Of a DNA stretch of 64,000 bases, positions 1 through 7,993 are shown in pieces. The stretch spans positions 1,736,001 through 1,800,000 of the forward strand of contig OW818698.1 in assembly GCA_942493375.1 (NCBI GenBank), in the 5' to 3' direction. The translations under genes and the position numbers were made by a program. Source of the stretch: G942493375 sp942493375. Lineage in GTDB: Bacteria > Armatimonadota > UBA5829. Below the pieces are notes generated by a model. It worked only from the letters and a program-made list of their open reading frames with translations, searched no databases and was not told the DNA's origin. Every line of letters begins with the position of its first letter. Positions within the stretch are counted from its first letter, which is position 1.

Positions 1-107
1 CGATCAACCTCAGTATCCTGTCCAACCTCCCCGGAACCCGCAGGTCCGGCAAGAAAATGCATAAAAAGCCCCCACTTGGAAGCTTTGAACCAATCTGTAT
101 TTCCCAT
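1..107 (-). CDS. GH29-like (alpha-L-fucosidase-like) protein, 5' fragment cut by window edge
   Basis: A minus-strand reading frame opens at ATG (105-107) and runs off the left edge after about 35 codons. The start of the protein contains TDWFKASKWGLFMHFL, which resembles the opening strand of TIM-barrel proteins in the alpha-L-fucosidase-like (GH29) superfamily, where a W-[FY]-x-x-x-[KR]-[WF]-G-[LV]-F-x-H motif is typical. A weak AAAGG lies about 12 bases upstream. There is no signal peptide in the visible part, so the protein may be cytoplasmic. The family call rests on this motif alone; only the N-terminus is visible. Confidence 0.55.
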   Translation of the reverse strand, partial: MGNTDWFKASKWGLFMHFLAGPAGSGEVGQDTEVD

Positions 108-261
108 TTTCTACTGTGCCTTTCTCATCTCAAGATCGCTGATAGTTTACCATGCACAGGAGTAGAATTGCACAAATCTGATATTGGACAGGATTAACAA
201 GATTCACACAGGGTCAGAAATGATTGGAGGATAAAGATAGGAACAACTCACCGCGGAGATA

Positions 262-342
262 TTGTCATTCTGAACGCAGTGAAGGATCTGCTTTTCCGAT
301 TACTCGCCATAAAAGCAGATCCTTCGTTCCTCAGGATGACAA
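262..342. repeat. Hairpin repeat family A, copy 1
   Basis: Long imperfect inverted repeat. The left arm begins TTGTCATTCTGAAC and continues to GGATCTGCTTTT. The right arm begins AAAAGCAGATCC and ends CAGGATGACAA. Four more copies lie at 29301-29372, 48071-48141, 53999-54081 and 58709-58780. It fills much of the 283-base gap between the fucosidase-like gene and the next small gene; the rest of that gap shows no gene. This copy has a more degenerate left arm than copies 2, 3 and 5. Confidence 0.9.
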
Positions 343-389
343 TGCCAGTAGGATAACAGTATAGGTAGGATGACATTATGCGCTATGCA

Positions 390-617
390 CTAGCGCTTTA
401 TATCGGTATGACTCTTCTGAGCGGTTGGTGTCAGATGATTCTTATCCCCACAGATGTACATAGAGCCAAACAATGCTGCTATGCCTATAACCAGGCATAT
501 AATAATTCCGATTCGTTTTTTGGGATCAACTTTTTTGCAGTAACATCCTGGAGCACACGGCTCCATCTCCGGATCCTGCTCTGCTTCCAGGTTTTGATTA
601 AGATTGTCGTTGTTCAT
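390..617 (-). CDS. Cys-rich single-pass membrane microprotein, ars-linked
   Basis: A 75-residue protein. It has an acidic N-terminus, a cysteine cluster with CAPGCYC at about residues 21-27, a basic stretch (KKVDPKKR) and one hydrophobic segment at about 36-56. The basic flank on the N-terminal side suggests the Cys cluster faces the cytoplasm. The start is supported by GGTGG just upstream of the ATG. It lies on the same strand as the arsenic genes but is separated from arsM by an insertion element whose end comes within about 36 bases of its start, so it may have lost its operon promoter. I do not recognise a named family. A role in arsenic binding or thiol exchange is inference from context and cysteines. 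Confidence 0.6.
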   Translation of the reverse strand: MNNDNLNQNLEAEQDPEMEPCAPGCYCKKVDPKKRIGIIICLVIGIAALFGSMYICGDKNHLTPTAQKSHTDIKR

Positions 618-708
618 TTATTTACCACCGTTTTTGGTACACAACACAAGGTCCGTAGGGGAGACTCTCTGCAGTCGCCCGAAATATGGACGGGAGGCCG
701 CGGAGAAG

Positions 709-2353
709 CTGTCCCAAAAGCCCTCCCGAATCGTTGTTAAGTTATTCTAGGGGTACGGATCAGGAAAACAGTATATTAATACTCAATTAATAGCAGTATA
801 TATCGGCTATTTATAGGGTTTTCAGTCCGTATCCTCTATCTATATGGTTCCTAATACCTCTTTTGGAGCATATTGGACAATTTTACGTAAGTTGTGACCT
901 ATGCATCCGAGTAGATATTCTATTCTGGCCCCGTCTTTACCCTTGAGCAGAAATCGCCAAAGACCTTTGTTGAATTTGATGTCAGCATGAACTGGTTCCA
1001 CAATTTGCTTTCGCCACCTGTATATCTGTTTGGCAGCTTCTGTCTGCATTTTGGCAAGCATCTTTTTCTGTGGTTCGTCGTGTACTCTTCTCCAGACTTC
1101 TTTTACCCGGTTCTTCTCTCCGCAGCAAAGCTGCCTCACTGGACACCCAGAACAGCTATGGCGATATATCCTGTAAGTGTTATCATACTTGATTCTTGTT
1201 GAACGAAAAGTCAATCGCATATTGCCTGGGCAAATATATTCATCGCTGCTTTCATCATATTTGAAGCCCTTGGCGCTATTTGTGTATATGGGCATGTAGA
1301 CATCTAAACCATTCTCTTCGATATATTCCAGAGCTTTTTTACTATTATAGCCTCCATCCACCGTCACGCATTCAGGTTTCTTGCCGGTAACACTTTTCAG
1401 CTCCTCTAGCATTACAGGAAGTTGATAGTTGTCGGATTCCTCCTGGGCTATATCTGCAGCTGCTATTATCTGATGCTCTTTGTCCACGACTGCCTGGGCG
1501 TTGTATGCAGGTCTGTTGCCCGCACGGGTCTTCATCACACGACTTTCAGGATCTGTTACACATATCGTTTCGCGGTCAGAATCTTCTAGCTTCTTCCGCG
1601 CTTCTTCGAGCAATTTTTTGCGATTCTCAGCATTCTTGAGGGCGTTGGGTAACTCGTTTCCACGAGCATCTCCGTAAAGCTTATCTTCCTCAAGGTCTTC
1701 TTTTTCGGCTTGCTCTAGAATCGATGTTATCTGCTTATCAATACATTCCAACTCATTATCGAGCCGCCCTTTCTTAAATGTATTCTTGCCGGAGACATTA
1801 GCTTCTATCTTTACCATCCAGAGATACGTGCTCAAGTAAAACAAGCCCACACTCCATACACATACGCACTATGTCTGTGAAAATCTTTTTGATTTCCGGC
1901 CCATGACCACGTCTAAACCTGCTGATAGTCCGAAAGTCAGGGCGGTTCATCTGAGCAATATACATATACCTCACGTCATTGTGCAGTATATAATCCAGTT
2001 TTCTACTACTTACTAAACCTTGGCTATAGCCATAGATAAGAACTTTCATCAAAATCCTTGGGTCATAACTAGGTGCGCCACCACCCTTGCAGGCACTCAA
2101 TAGGTAATCAAGATTCATATCGTCAAGAATCTTATTGATCACTCTCACAGAGTCATCTTTAGATACAAAATCCTCTACACTGGGTGGCAGAAGCATTAAC
2201 TGGTCTCTTGCTACAGAATCCCTGATCTTCTTCATTTTTGGCGAACTCCTAAACATGCTACACTAATATAGAATTCGCCAAACAAGCTCAAATATCCTTT
2301 AACTATTTTATTGAGGCATATATTCTCTGTATATGCCGGACTTTTGGGACAGC
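709..2353 (-). mobile_element. IS1182-family insertion element
   Basis: An element of about 1.65 kb carrying an IS1182-type transposase on the minus strand. Terminal inverted repeats are visible: GCTGTCCCAAAAG at 709-721 and its reverse complement CTTTTGGGACAGC at 2341-2353. Outside these, a second pair of related arms (about 653-668 and 2359-2376, core GTAGGGGAG) may be the true outer ends or a flanking hairpin. No convincing target-site duplication was seen. It interrupts the minus-strand arsenic operon between arsM and the small membrane protein. Confidence 0.8.
840..2256 (-). pseudogene. IS1182-family transposase, frameshifted
   Basis: Two overlapping minus-strand frames together encode one DDE transposase. 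The N-terminal part (2256 to 1798, 152 residues) has the helical DUF772-like region, including a PSYDPRILMKVLIYGY-type motif. The C-terminal part (ending at 840) continues from KIEANVSGKNTFKK through the RNase H-like catalytic region to a C-terminus like that of the family. The break is near 1810-1815: the SLDG of the first frame should be followed by a T/S-KIEAN segment, but the reading frame shifts there. Other IS1182 transposases are usually a single chain of about 450-480 residues, so this copy is probably inactive. A programmed frameshift is less likely because no obvious slippery run is present. Confidence 0.82.
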
Positions 2354-2383
2354 CTCCGGAGAGCCTCCCCTACGACACTAAAA

Positions 2384-3265
2384 TCAGCACCCGCAGCAGC
2401 AGCCTTTGGGTTTTGTGGCTTTGATGAAAGCACTGACGAATGAGCCCATAAGTTCATCCATGCCATCTTTTCCAAGTTCAGCTATCACTTCTTCAGGGAT
2501 CAAACCTGCAGAGTCTTCTATAGAATATGTCTTGGCAATCTCCACTACCGGGCTTGCAAAACCTGCCTGCAGCAGTTTCAATTTGTATTCCTCAATTTCC
2601 AGAGCCCCTGCTACACATCCAGTCCACAGGCCAACATGCTTCTTGACCATATCCGAAATATGCTTAGTTAAAGCAATGTCCGCTACTGCAAACCGTCCGC
2701 CAGGCCTCAATACTCTGAATGCCTCTGCCAGCACCTGGTCTTTGTCTGCTGAGAGATTGATCACACAGTTGCTGATTATCACATCCACCGAACTGTCCTG
2801 CAGAGGGATGTGCTCTATCTCACCTTTCAGAAACTCAACGTTCTCAAGGCCAGATTCTGCCTGGTTCTTCCTGGCAAGATTCAGCATCTCATCGGTCATA
2901 TCCAGTCCATATGCCTTACCAGTCGGACCAACACGTTTTGCAGACAGTAGGACATCGATTCCTCCGCCGCTGCCCAGGTCCAATACCACTTCACCGGGAT
3001 TGAGTTGTGCCAATGCCAACGGATTAGCGCAGCCCATAGAAGCCAGCAGGGCTTCAACTGGAATTCCCTCAGTCTCAGCTTCAGAATACAGGTCACGGGT
3101 TATTGCATCTTTGCTTGTCCCACTCCCGCAACAACTGGTCTCTTTGCGTTCACTTGCGTTTACTGCAACCTGACCATATTTTTCCTTAACAACCGTCCTG
3201 ATATCTTCACCGCTTGTGGCTTCGCCTCCGCCACAGCAGCAACCACATTTTTTCACTTCACTCAT
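2384..3265 (-). CDS. arsM: Arsenite S-adenosylmethionine methyltransferase
   Basis: Methylates As(III) in the cytoplasm using S-adenosylmethionine, giving volatile or less retained methylarsenicals. The 293-residue protein has the class I SAM motif DLGSGGGID at 96-104. The arsenite-binding cysteines expected for the family are present: the CC pair at 45-46, C79 in MGCANP, C167 in NCVINL and C217 in TGCVAG. Extra cysteine clusters sit at both ends (GCCCGGG and GCCCGC), which may bind metal. GAGGG precedes the ATG at a good distance. It is the last intact gene of the block that starts at ArsR (6844), 13 bases after the DUF6951 gene. The insertion element begins 30 bases after its stop. Confidence 0.93.
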   Translation of the reverse strand: MSEVKKCGCCCGGGEATSGEDIRTVVKEKYGQVAVNASERKETSCCGSGTSKDAITRDLYSEAETEGIPVEALLASMGCANPLALAQLNPGEVVLDLGSGGGIDVLLSAKRVGPTGKAYGLDMTDEMLNLARKNQAESGLENVEFLKGEIEHIPLQDSSVDVIISNCVINLSADKDQVLAEAFRVLRPGGRFAVADIALTKHISDMVKKHVGLWTGCVAGALEIEEYKLKLLQAGFASPVVEIAKTYSIEDSAGLIPEEVIAELGKDGMDELMGSFVSAFIKATKPKGCCCGC

Positions 3266-3278
3266 AATAATATCCCTC

Positions 3279-3602
3279 TTAGCTTTTATCTATCTCAATC
3301 GAAATCGGTCCAGGCAGCGCAAGTCCAGCAGCTACCTGCATAGATTTGAATATCCCACACGGGACCACACATCCAGAACAGCAACCTTTCAGTGACCCGC
3401 GCACAGCCTGATGTATAGCTCCATCAAACCCCAGTCCCAACTCGCTGTAGCCATCGACTACAGGGAAGTCTTTTGCCAGTTCCTTGATATTGTCGCAATC
3501 ACTCTCTATACTGAAAGTCACATACTGCATATCATCTGAAGTGGCTGTAATGTCAGTCGTGAATCCACATATTCCTGCTTTTACTGTAGATTTTGCTTGC
3601 AT
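3279..3602 (-). CDS. DUF6951-like Cys-containing protein
   Basis: A 107-residue soluble protein with an ICGF motif near residues 11-14, DCDN at about 35-38, and a C-terminal GCCSGCVVPCG cluster. This pattern matches my memory of the DUF6951 family, small proteins from anaerobes with no established function. Start: ATG preceded by TGAGGT. It sits between the AhpD-like protein and arsM with gaps of 8 and 13 bases, so it is clearly cotranscribed. Context and cysteines suggest metal or metalloid binding, perhaps handing As(III) to ArsM; that is inference. Confidence 0.65.
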   Translation of the reverse strand: MQAKSTVKAGICGFTTDITATSDDMQYVTFSIESDCDNIKELAKDFPVVDGYSELGLGFDGAIHQAVRGSLKGCCSGCVVPCGIFKSMQVAAGLALPGPISIEIDKS

Positions 3603-3610
3603 AATTTACC

Positions 3611-3877
3611 TCACCCACAACACTTTTCTTCACTGCAACCGCAAGCACTTGGAGATGCTTGATCCTGCACTTCACCGAGTTTACTATCGGCATACTTGTC
3701 CATATTGTCGTCACCGGCTTTACGGATCATCCGCGCTATACTGACAGCGTTTCTCATATCGGAATCAGATGCTCCTGCCTTACGAGCTTCCTCCACGTGG
3801 TAGTCCAGACACGGTTGACACTTGGCCACTATTGAAGCAGCAATTGAAACTAATTCCCTTGTTTTTGGATCAAGCAT
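3611..3877 (-). CDS. Carboxymuconolactone decarboxylase / AhpD-like protein
   Basis: An 88-residue all-helical protein with a CQPC redox motif at about residues 20-23 followed by DYHVEEAR, the CxxC...H arrangement of the AhpD-like part of the CMD family. Such proteins act as small disulfide reductases or peroxidase partners and are often found in ars operons. The C-terminus ends in a separate cysteine cluster (CGCSEEKCC). Start: ATG with AAGGAGAT upstream. It follows acr3 by 23 bases. The likely role is thiol redox support for arsenate reduction or for other proteins in the operon; the exact substrate cannot be told from sequence. Confidence 0.8.
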   Translation of the reverse strand: MLDPKTRELVSIAASIVAKCQPCLDYHVEEARKAGASDSDMRNAVSIARMIRKAGDDNMDKYADSKLGEVQDQASPSACGCSEEKCCG

Positions 3878-3900
3878 GTTTATCTCCTTAGCATATGAAA

Positions 3901-4968
3901 CTACACTGCGTTTTCTGTTTTGAAAAATCTCTTTTGAAAGTAAAGAGCCACGTTGACCAGGCTGATCAGCACCGGCACCTCAACAAGAGGGCCGATAACC
4001 GCAGCGAACGCTACACCCCAGTGAGGCCCATTCATGGGAAACACCGCTACCGCAACCGCTATAGCCAGCTCAAAGTTGTTGCTTGCTGCTGTGAATGATA
4101 AGGTAGCAGTCTTTGAATAACCTGCTCCTATCTTTCTTCCCATGTAGAAACTGACCAGGAACATAACTACAAAATAGATCAGCAAAGGAATTGCTATTCT
4201 GACAACATCGAAAGGTTGGTCAACAATCTTTTTCCCGTTGAGTGAGAACATGACTATTATCGTAAACAGTAGCGCCACTAGAGTCATAGGGCTGATCTTG
4301 GGTATGAACCGCTTTTCATACCACTCCCGGCCTTTTGTCCTAAGCCCGATTTTCCTGCTCAAAAATCCTGCGATGAACGGTATCCCAAGGTAAATAAACA
4401 CACTCTTGGCGATTTCACCTATTGTCACATGCACCGTGCTGCCTTTGAGTCCAAAAACGGGAGGCAGGACAGTTATAAACACGTAGGCATAGACCGAAAA
4501 GAACAACACCTGGAAAATGGAGTTGAACGCCACCAGCCCGGCAGCGTATTCAGTATCACCCTTTGCAAGCTCATTCCACACGATGACCATAGCAATGCAT
4601 CGGGCAAGACCAATCATAATAAGTCCGACCATGAAATCAGGATACCCGCGCAGGAATGTTATCGCCAGGAAGAACATGAGTATAGGCCCAATGATCCAGT
4701 TCTGAACCAACGAAAGAGCCAATATCTTATAGTTACGGAATACCTCACCTAATTCCTCATACTTGACCTTGGCAAGAGGAGGATACATCATAAGGATAAG
4801 CCCGATTGCTATTGGGATATTGGTTGTGCCAACTGAAAACCTGTCCCAGAAACCAGCAGTACCGGGTACCAGGTATCCAGCAGCAACACCTATACCCATC
4901 GCAAGGAATATCCACAGAGTCAGATATCTATCCAAAAACGACAGTTTCTTTGTGATTGATTCACTCAT
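3901..4968 (-). CDS. acr3: Arsenite efflux permease ACR3
   Basis: A 355-residue integral membrane protein of the BART superfamily that exports arsenite. About ten hydrophobic segments are visible. The conserved ACR3 signature region IGLARCIAMVIVWNELA carries the cysteine needed for As(III) transport in studied members, and a late segment holds the conserved glutamate in PLVEVPVL. Start: ATG with GGAGAG upstream, one base after the arsC stop, so the two are translationally close. Length is normal for the family. It forms the efflux arm of the pathway fed by ArsC. Confidence 0.95.
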   Translation of the reverse strand: MSESITKKLSFLDRYLTLWIFLAMGIGVAAGYLVPGTAGFWDRFSVGTTNIPIAIGLILMMYPPLAKVKYEELGEVFRNYKILALSLVQNWIIGPILMFFLAITFLRGYPDFMVGLIMIGLARCIAMVIVWNELAKGDTEYAAGLVAFNSIFQVLFFSVYAYVFITVLPPVFGLKGSTVHVTIGEIAKSVFIYLGIPFIAGFLSRKIGLRTKGREWYEKRFIPKISPMTLVALLFTIIVMFSLNGKKIVDQPFDVVRIAIPLLIYFVVMFLVSFYMGRKIGAGYSKTATLSFTAASNNFELAIAVAVAVFPMNGPHWGVAFAAVIGPLVEVPVLISLVNVALYFQKRFFKTENAV

Positions 4969-4969
4969 A

Positions 4970-5392
4970 TCAGCTCTCCGTCAACTCATTTATAAGCTTT
5001 TCAACTCTAGCTTTGATCTGGTCACGTATCTCGCGCACTTTCTCAACAGGCTGACCTTTGGGATCTTCCAGTCCCCAGTCCTCGGACTCAACAAACACCG
5101 CAGGACAGACCGCACCTTCGTGCTCTATGTCACCCAGGTTTACTCCGCAGCCCATTGTTACTACTTTATCTGCACTGTCGACCATCTCGGAAGTCATCAC
5201 CTTCGGGTAGTGACTGCTCATGTCGTAGCCAATCTCTTCCATGGCTTCAACAGCCTGAGGATTCAAACTACCACCCGGCATAGTCCCTGCAGACTCAGCG
5301 ATTATTCTGCCTTCACCCAGTCTTTTAGCAAAAGCCTCAGCCATCTGGCTCCGACCAGAATTGTGTATGCAAACGAAAATAACTCTCTTCAT
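4970..5392 (-). CDS. arsC: Thioredoxin-coupled arsenate reductase
   Basis: A 140-residue low-molecular-weight phosphatase-fold enzyme reducing arsenate to arsenite. The P-loop CIHNSGRS starts with nucleophile C8. The resolving cysteines C82 (TMGCG) and C96 (AVCPA) mark the thioredoxin-dependent class rather than the glutaredoxin class. The WGLEDP segment supplies the general-acid aspartate. AGGAG precedes the ATG. It lies between the permease and acr3. The thioredoxin-like protein in this island is predicted to be secreted, so the reductant for ArsC is more likely a housekeeping thioredoxin. Confidence 0.95.
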   Translation of the reverse strand: MKRVIFVCIHNSGRSQMAEAFAKRLGEGRIIAESAGTMPGGSLNPQAVEAMEEIGYDMSSHYPKVMTSEMVDSADKVVTMGCGVNLGDIEHEGAVCPAVFVESEDWGLEDPKGQPVEKVREIRDQIKARVEKLINELTES

Positions 5393-5456
5393 CTATTCAC
5401 TCCTGAATGTGTAATCTGTCTCCATTTTAAGAATAGACAGTTACAGCAACCTTACA

Positions 5457-6521
5457 CTAAAAAATGACATTGAACAGGTAACCCACAACAAGAATCCCGA
5501 AACCGACAACTCCGATAAACACTGCGATCAACTGCGGTTTCAGCACCTTGCGGAGGATTATCATCTCCGGCAGTGATAGCGCTATAACCGACATCATAAA
5601 CGCCAGAGCTGTCCCTAAAGCTGCTCCCTTACCCAATAGAGCAGATATAACAGGGACTATCCCGGCAGCATTTGAATACATCGGGATCCCCATTATTACC
5701 GCTAGAGGCACCGCCCACCATACGTCCTTGCCCATAAAAGAGGCCATGAAACCTGCAGGCACAAAACCATGGATGCCAGCGCCAACAGCAATACCCAGGA
5801 CCACATAGATCCACACTTTGCCGACAATTTCCTTGACTGCTTCTTTGCCGGATTCAAACCGTGCTGCCCAGGTCATTTGCTCATCAGGCACATTTCCAGC
5901 ATTGGCCTGAAACTCATAGACCCATTCCTCAACATAACGTTCAAGTTTGAGCCTGCCTATGACCCAGCCTGCAGAGATTGCAATAGCCAGTCCGGTAACC
6001 ATGTAAATTGCAGCAACTTCCCACCCGAACATCCCGAAAAGCAGTACAACCGCAACTTCGTTAATCATTGGAGCAGCTATCAAAAATGACAGTGTAACTC
6101 CGAGTGGCACCCCAGCCTGCACGAATCCCATAAACAAAGGCACTGCAGAACATGAACAGAAAGGAGTCACAATACCCAGCATTGCAGCCAGAACATTGCC
6201 AACCGATTCCCTTCGCCCTGCGAGAATTGCTCTTGTCCGCTCGGGAGTGAAGAACGATCGTATCATTCCAACTCCAAAGACCACAATTACCAGCAGCATA
6301 AGTACCTTGGGAACTTCAAATACAAAGAAGTTTAATGCAGTTCCGATGTGGCTGATTTTGGAGAGTCCAAGCAAACCGAAAGTGACCCAGTTGGCAATCG
6401 GTTGCAGGTGTATATAAAGCGCATACCACGCCACAGCAAACAGCACCAGCTTTGCAACGCCCAGAAACTTCGATTGCTCTGGTTTATGCTGCGTTGCCAT
6501 ATCAAGTTCGGTAGTAGTCAT
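5457..6521 (-). CDS. ArsP-like permease (DUF318/YraQ family)
   Basis: A membrane protein of 354 residues from the chosen ATG with about eight to ten hydrophobic segments. It carries the family hallmark TPFCSCSAVPLF. In studied ArsP proteins the paired cysteines of this motif bind trivalent organoarsenicals for export. An in-frame GTG three codons upstream (6530) is possible, but AGGTG is better spaced for the ATG at 6521. Gene order (ArsR, this permease, ArsC, ACR3, ArsM) fits a set handling both inorganic and methylated arsenic: ArsM would make the methylarsenite that ArsP exports. Other YraQ-family permeases have different or unknown substrates. Confidence 0.82.
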   Translation of the reverse strand: MTTTELDMATQHKPEQSKFLGVAKLVLFAVAWYALYIHLQPIANWVTFGLLGLSKISHIGTALNFFVFEVPKVLMLLVIVVFGVGMIRSFFTPERTRAILAGRRESVGNVLAAMLGIVTPFCSCSAVPLFMGFVQAGVPLGVTLSFLIAAPMINEVAVVLLFGMFGWEVAAIYMVTGLAIAISAGWVIGRLKLERYVEEWVYEFQANAGNVPDEQMTWAARFESGKEAVKEIVGKVWIYVVLGIAVGAGIHGFVPAGFMASFMGKDVWWAVPLAVIMGIPMYSNAAGIVPVISALLGKGAALGTALAFMMSVIALSLPEMIILRKVLKPQLIAVFIGVVGFGILVVGYLFNVIF

Positions 6522-6538
6522 TTCATACACCTATATTT

Positions 6539-6844
6539 CTAGCAACAGGGACCATTCGCAGTTTTTTCTGCGATCTTTTTGGCACAGTCCATTAATTCGA
6601 GGAGAAATGCCAAAGGCCCGTTATTGATAGCATCAATATTCAACGAATAGTGTATCCACTGACCTTCCTTGCGGGAATGCAGCAATTTCACCTGTTTGAG
6701 CTTTGCCATATGCTGGGAAATAGCTGGCTGGTTCATACCCAGCTCATCTACAATCTTACAAACACAGACTTCTCCATTCTCAGCCAGCATCTGCACTATC
6801 TTAAGCCTGGTCGGGTCACCAAGCACTTTAAAAACTTCGTCCAT
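6539..6844 (-). CDS. arsR: ArsR-family metalloregulator 1
   Basis: A winged-helix repressor of about 101 residues. The N-terminal helix leads into VCVCKIVDELG, the CVC-type site seen at helix alpha-3 of As(III)/Cd(II)-sensing ArsR proteins, followed by the recognition helix NQPAISQHMAKL. The C-terminus ends with CC. The reading frame extends upstream, but that extension covers a palindromic operator at 6861-6880. I chose ATG 6844, with GGATGG in front; ATG 6856 is the alternative. It is the first gene of the arsP-arsC-acr3-arsM block, so it probably autorepresses the block and is released by arsenite. Confidence 0.88.
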   Translation of the reverse strand: MDEVFKVLGDPTRLKIVQMLAENGEVCVCKIVDELGMNQPAISQHMAKLKQVKLLHSRKEGQWIHYSLNIDAINNGPLAFLLELMDCAKKIAEKTANGPCC

Positions 6845-6860
6845 AACACCATCCATAAGT

Positions 6861-6880
6861 ATATGCTTATATACGCATAT
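6861..6880. promoter_or_regulatory. ArsR-type operator palindrome
   Basis: Inverted repeat with perfect 6-base arms, ATATGC and GCATAT, around an 8-base AT-rich spacer. It sits just upstream of the chosen start of ArsR 1. Dyads with AT-rich spacers in this position are typical of ArsR/SmtB operators. Binding by ArsR 1 is inferred from position. Confidence 0.65.
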
Positions 6881-7028
6881 ATTATCACCAAAGATAAACG
6901 TTGTCAAACATATATTGGGAATAAAATAAAACAGTAGCACGTTGAAGTGCTCTCTACGGCCAGAATGTACGGATAGGACAGATTCCTAATCATGCATTTT
7001 CTACGCAGTTTGTAGTTCTCTACTCTTT

Positions 7029-7059
7029 TAATCTGCGTAAATCTGTGAAATCTGCGGAT
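7029..7059. repeat. Short repeat remnant between the two ars blocks
   Basis: The gap between ArsR 1 and the CcdA-like gene contains a stretch with TCTGCG/TCTGTG recurring every 10-11 bases (7032-7058). It looks like the degenerate intergenic repeats common in environmental bacteria. No gene is seen in this gap. Confidence 0.35.
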
Positions 7060-7120
7060 AATGACTTAAAACGCGTTCGCCATGGCCATTCGGCACTTTA
7101 TTGTGCAATATCTAGAAATA

Positions 7121-7825
7121 CTACCGTTTCATTGCCAGGTAAACAAGATATACACCACCCAGCATCACCAGCACACCGCAGACTTTCTTTACTATGTCTG
7201 CTCCCTTTGATTTCTCGTTCCAATTCAGGTAGTTCTGGACTGCTTCAGTGGATGTACCTGCAACAACAATCACTGCGCAATGACCAATGCCATATACCGC
7301 AAGTAGTAACACAGCATACAACATATTTGTTGATGCTACGCTGATTGACAGTGTCAGAACAGGAGCCATATAAGCGAATGTGCAGGGGCCGAGGGCTATT
7401 CCGAAAATCAATCCCAGTAGAAACGATGCCAGCAGGCCTTTTCTCTTCATCCCGATATTCCCTGGACCGGAGAATGGCATTGGAATAACACCTATCAAAT
7501 GAAGACCGACTATAAAGAATACTAGTGCTACAATGTAGTTGCCATACTTGCCGACATCCCCCATCATCCGGCCCATTGCAGCTGTGATAACACCCAAAAG
7601 AGCGATCGTGACAAGTATGCCCAAACCAAACAGGAATGACAGTCCGAACGCTTTTCGGGTAGTAAGCTTCCCCTGCTCGCTTATGAAGCCGATTATCAAA
7701 GGGATACTCGACAGATGGCAAGGGCTGAGAATTACACTCAAAATACCCCAGACAAAAGCAGCACCTAGTGCAATAGCTGCCGAACCTTCCATCGCATGGG
7801 TAAATGTTATGAACAGTTGATCCAA
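7121..7825 (-). CDS. CcdA/DsbD-type transmembrane thiol-electron carrier
   Basis: A 234-residue protein with about six hydrophobic segments and the two membrane cysteines expected of CcdA proteins: one in SPCHLSS near the end of segment 1 and one in LGPCTFAYMAP in the repeat-related half. CcdA proteins pass electrons from cytoplasmic thioredoxin across the membrane to extracytoplasmic thiol proteins. The predicted start is TTG (7825) with GAGG nine bases upstream. It lies directly downstream of a 50-residue Cys microprotein and a secreted thioredoxin, its natural partners. The three probably form an extracytoplasmic thiol-reducing relay. Confidence 0.85.
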   Translation of the reverse strand: MDQLFITFTHAMEGSAAIALGAAFVWGILSVILSPCHLSSIPLIIGFISEQGKLTTRKAFGLSFLFGLGILVTIALLGVITAAMGRMMGDVGKYGNYIVALVFFIVGLHLIGVIPMPFSGPGNIGMKRKGLLASFLLGLIFGIALGPCTFAYMAPVLTLSISVASTNMLYAVLLLAVYGIGHCAVIVVAGTSTEAVQNYLNWNEKSKGADIVKKVCGVLVMLGGVYLVYLAMKR

Positions 7826-7840
7826 ATCAATTGGCCTCTA

Positions 7841-7993
7841 TTATTTCGTTGGTGGACGTGTTGGTGCGACATCACAGGTACCCGTGGCACAACCATCCGA
7901 AGCGCTATGCCTTGGTTTATTCATTGCCTGTGACATGACCATCCATAACACTACAGCCGCAAATATTAATACATATTTCAAGACTGGTTTCAC
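7841..7993 (-). CDS. Membrane-anchored 50-residue Cys microprotein
   Basis: A short gene beginning at GTG (7991-7993) and ending at TAA (7841-7843). The start codon overlaps the stop of the upstream thioredoxin gene as GTGA, and AAGGAA lies just upstream, so translation is coupled. The protein has one N-terminal hydrophobic segment (VLKYVLIFAAVVLWMVM) followed by a short tail with CATGTC, ending in a Pro/Thr-rich stretch. With Lys at the N-terminus, the Cys pair is probably outside the membrane. The CcdA-like gene follows 15 bases later. I infer a thiol relay or metal-binding role; no family recognised. Confidence 0.7.
   Translation of the reverse strand: MKPVLKYVLIFAAVVLWMVMSQAMNKPRHSASDGCATGTCDVAPTRPPTK

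Noticed and set aside
378..740. Plus-strand reading frame opposite the Cys microprotein
   Set aside because: It runs across the end of the insertion element, has no binding site and no family features. The minus-strand protein has a hydrophobic segment and Cys motif.
1798..1850. Programmed frameshift in the IS1182 transposase
   Set aside because: No slippery heptamer or downstream structure is clear at the junction, and related IS1182 transposases are single-frame. Simple mutation is more likely.
2406..3173. Long plus-strand frame opposite arsM
   Set aside because: It mirrors the coding frame of a clear ArsM and has Ser/Pro-rich shadow composition.
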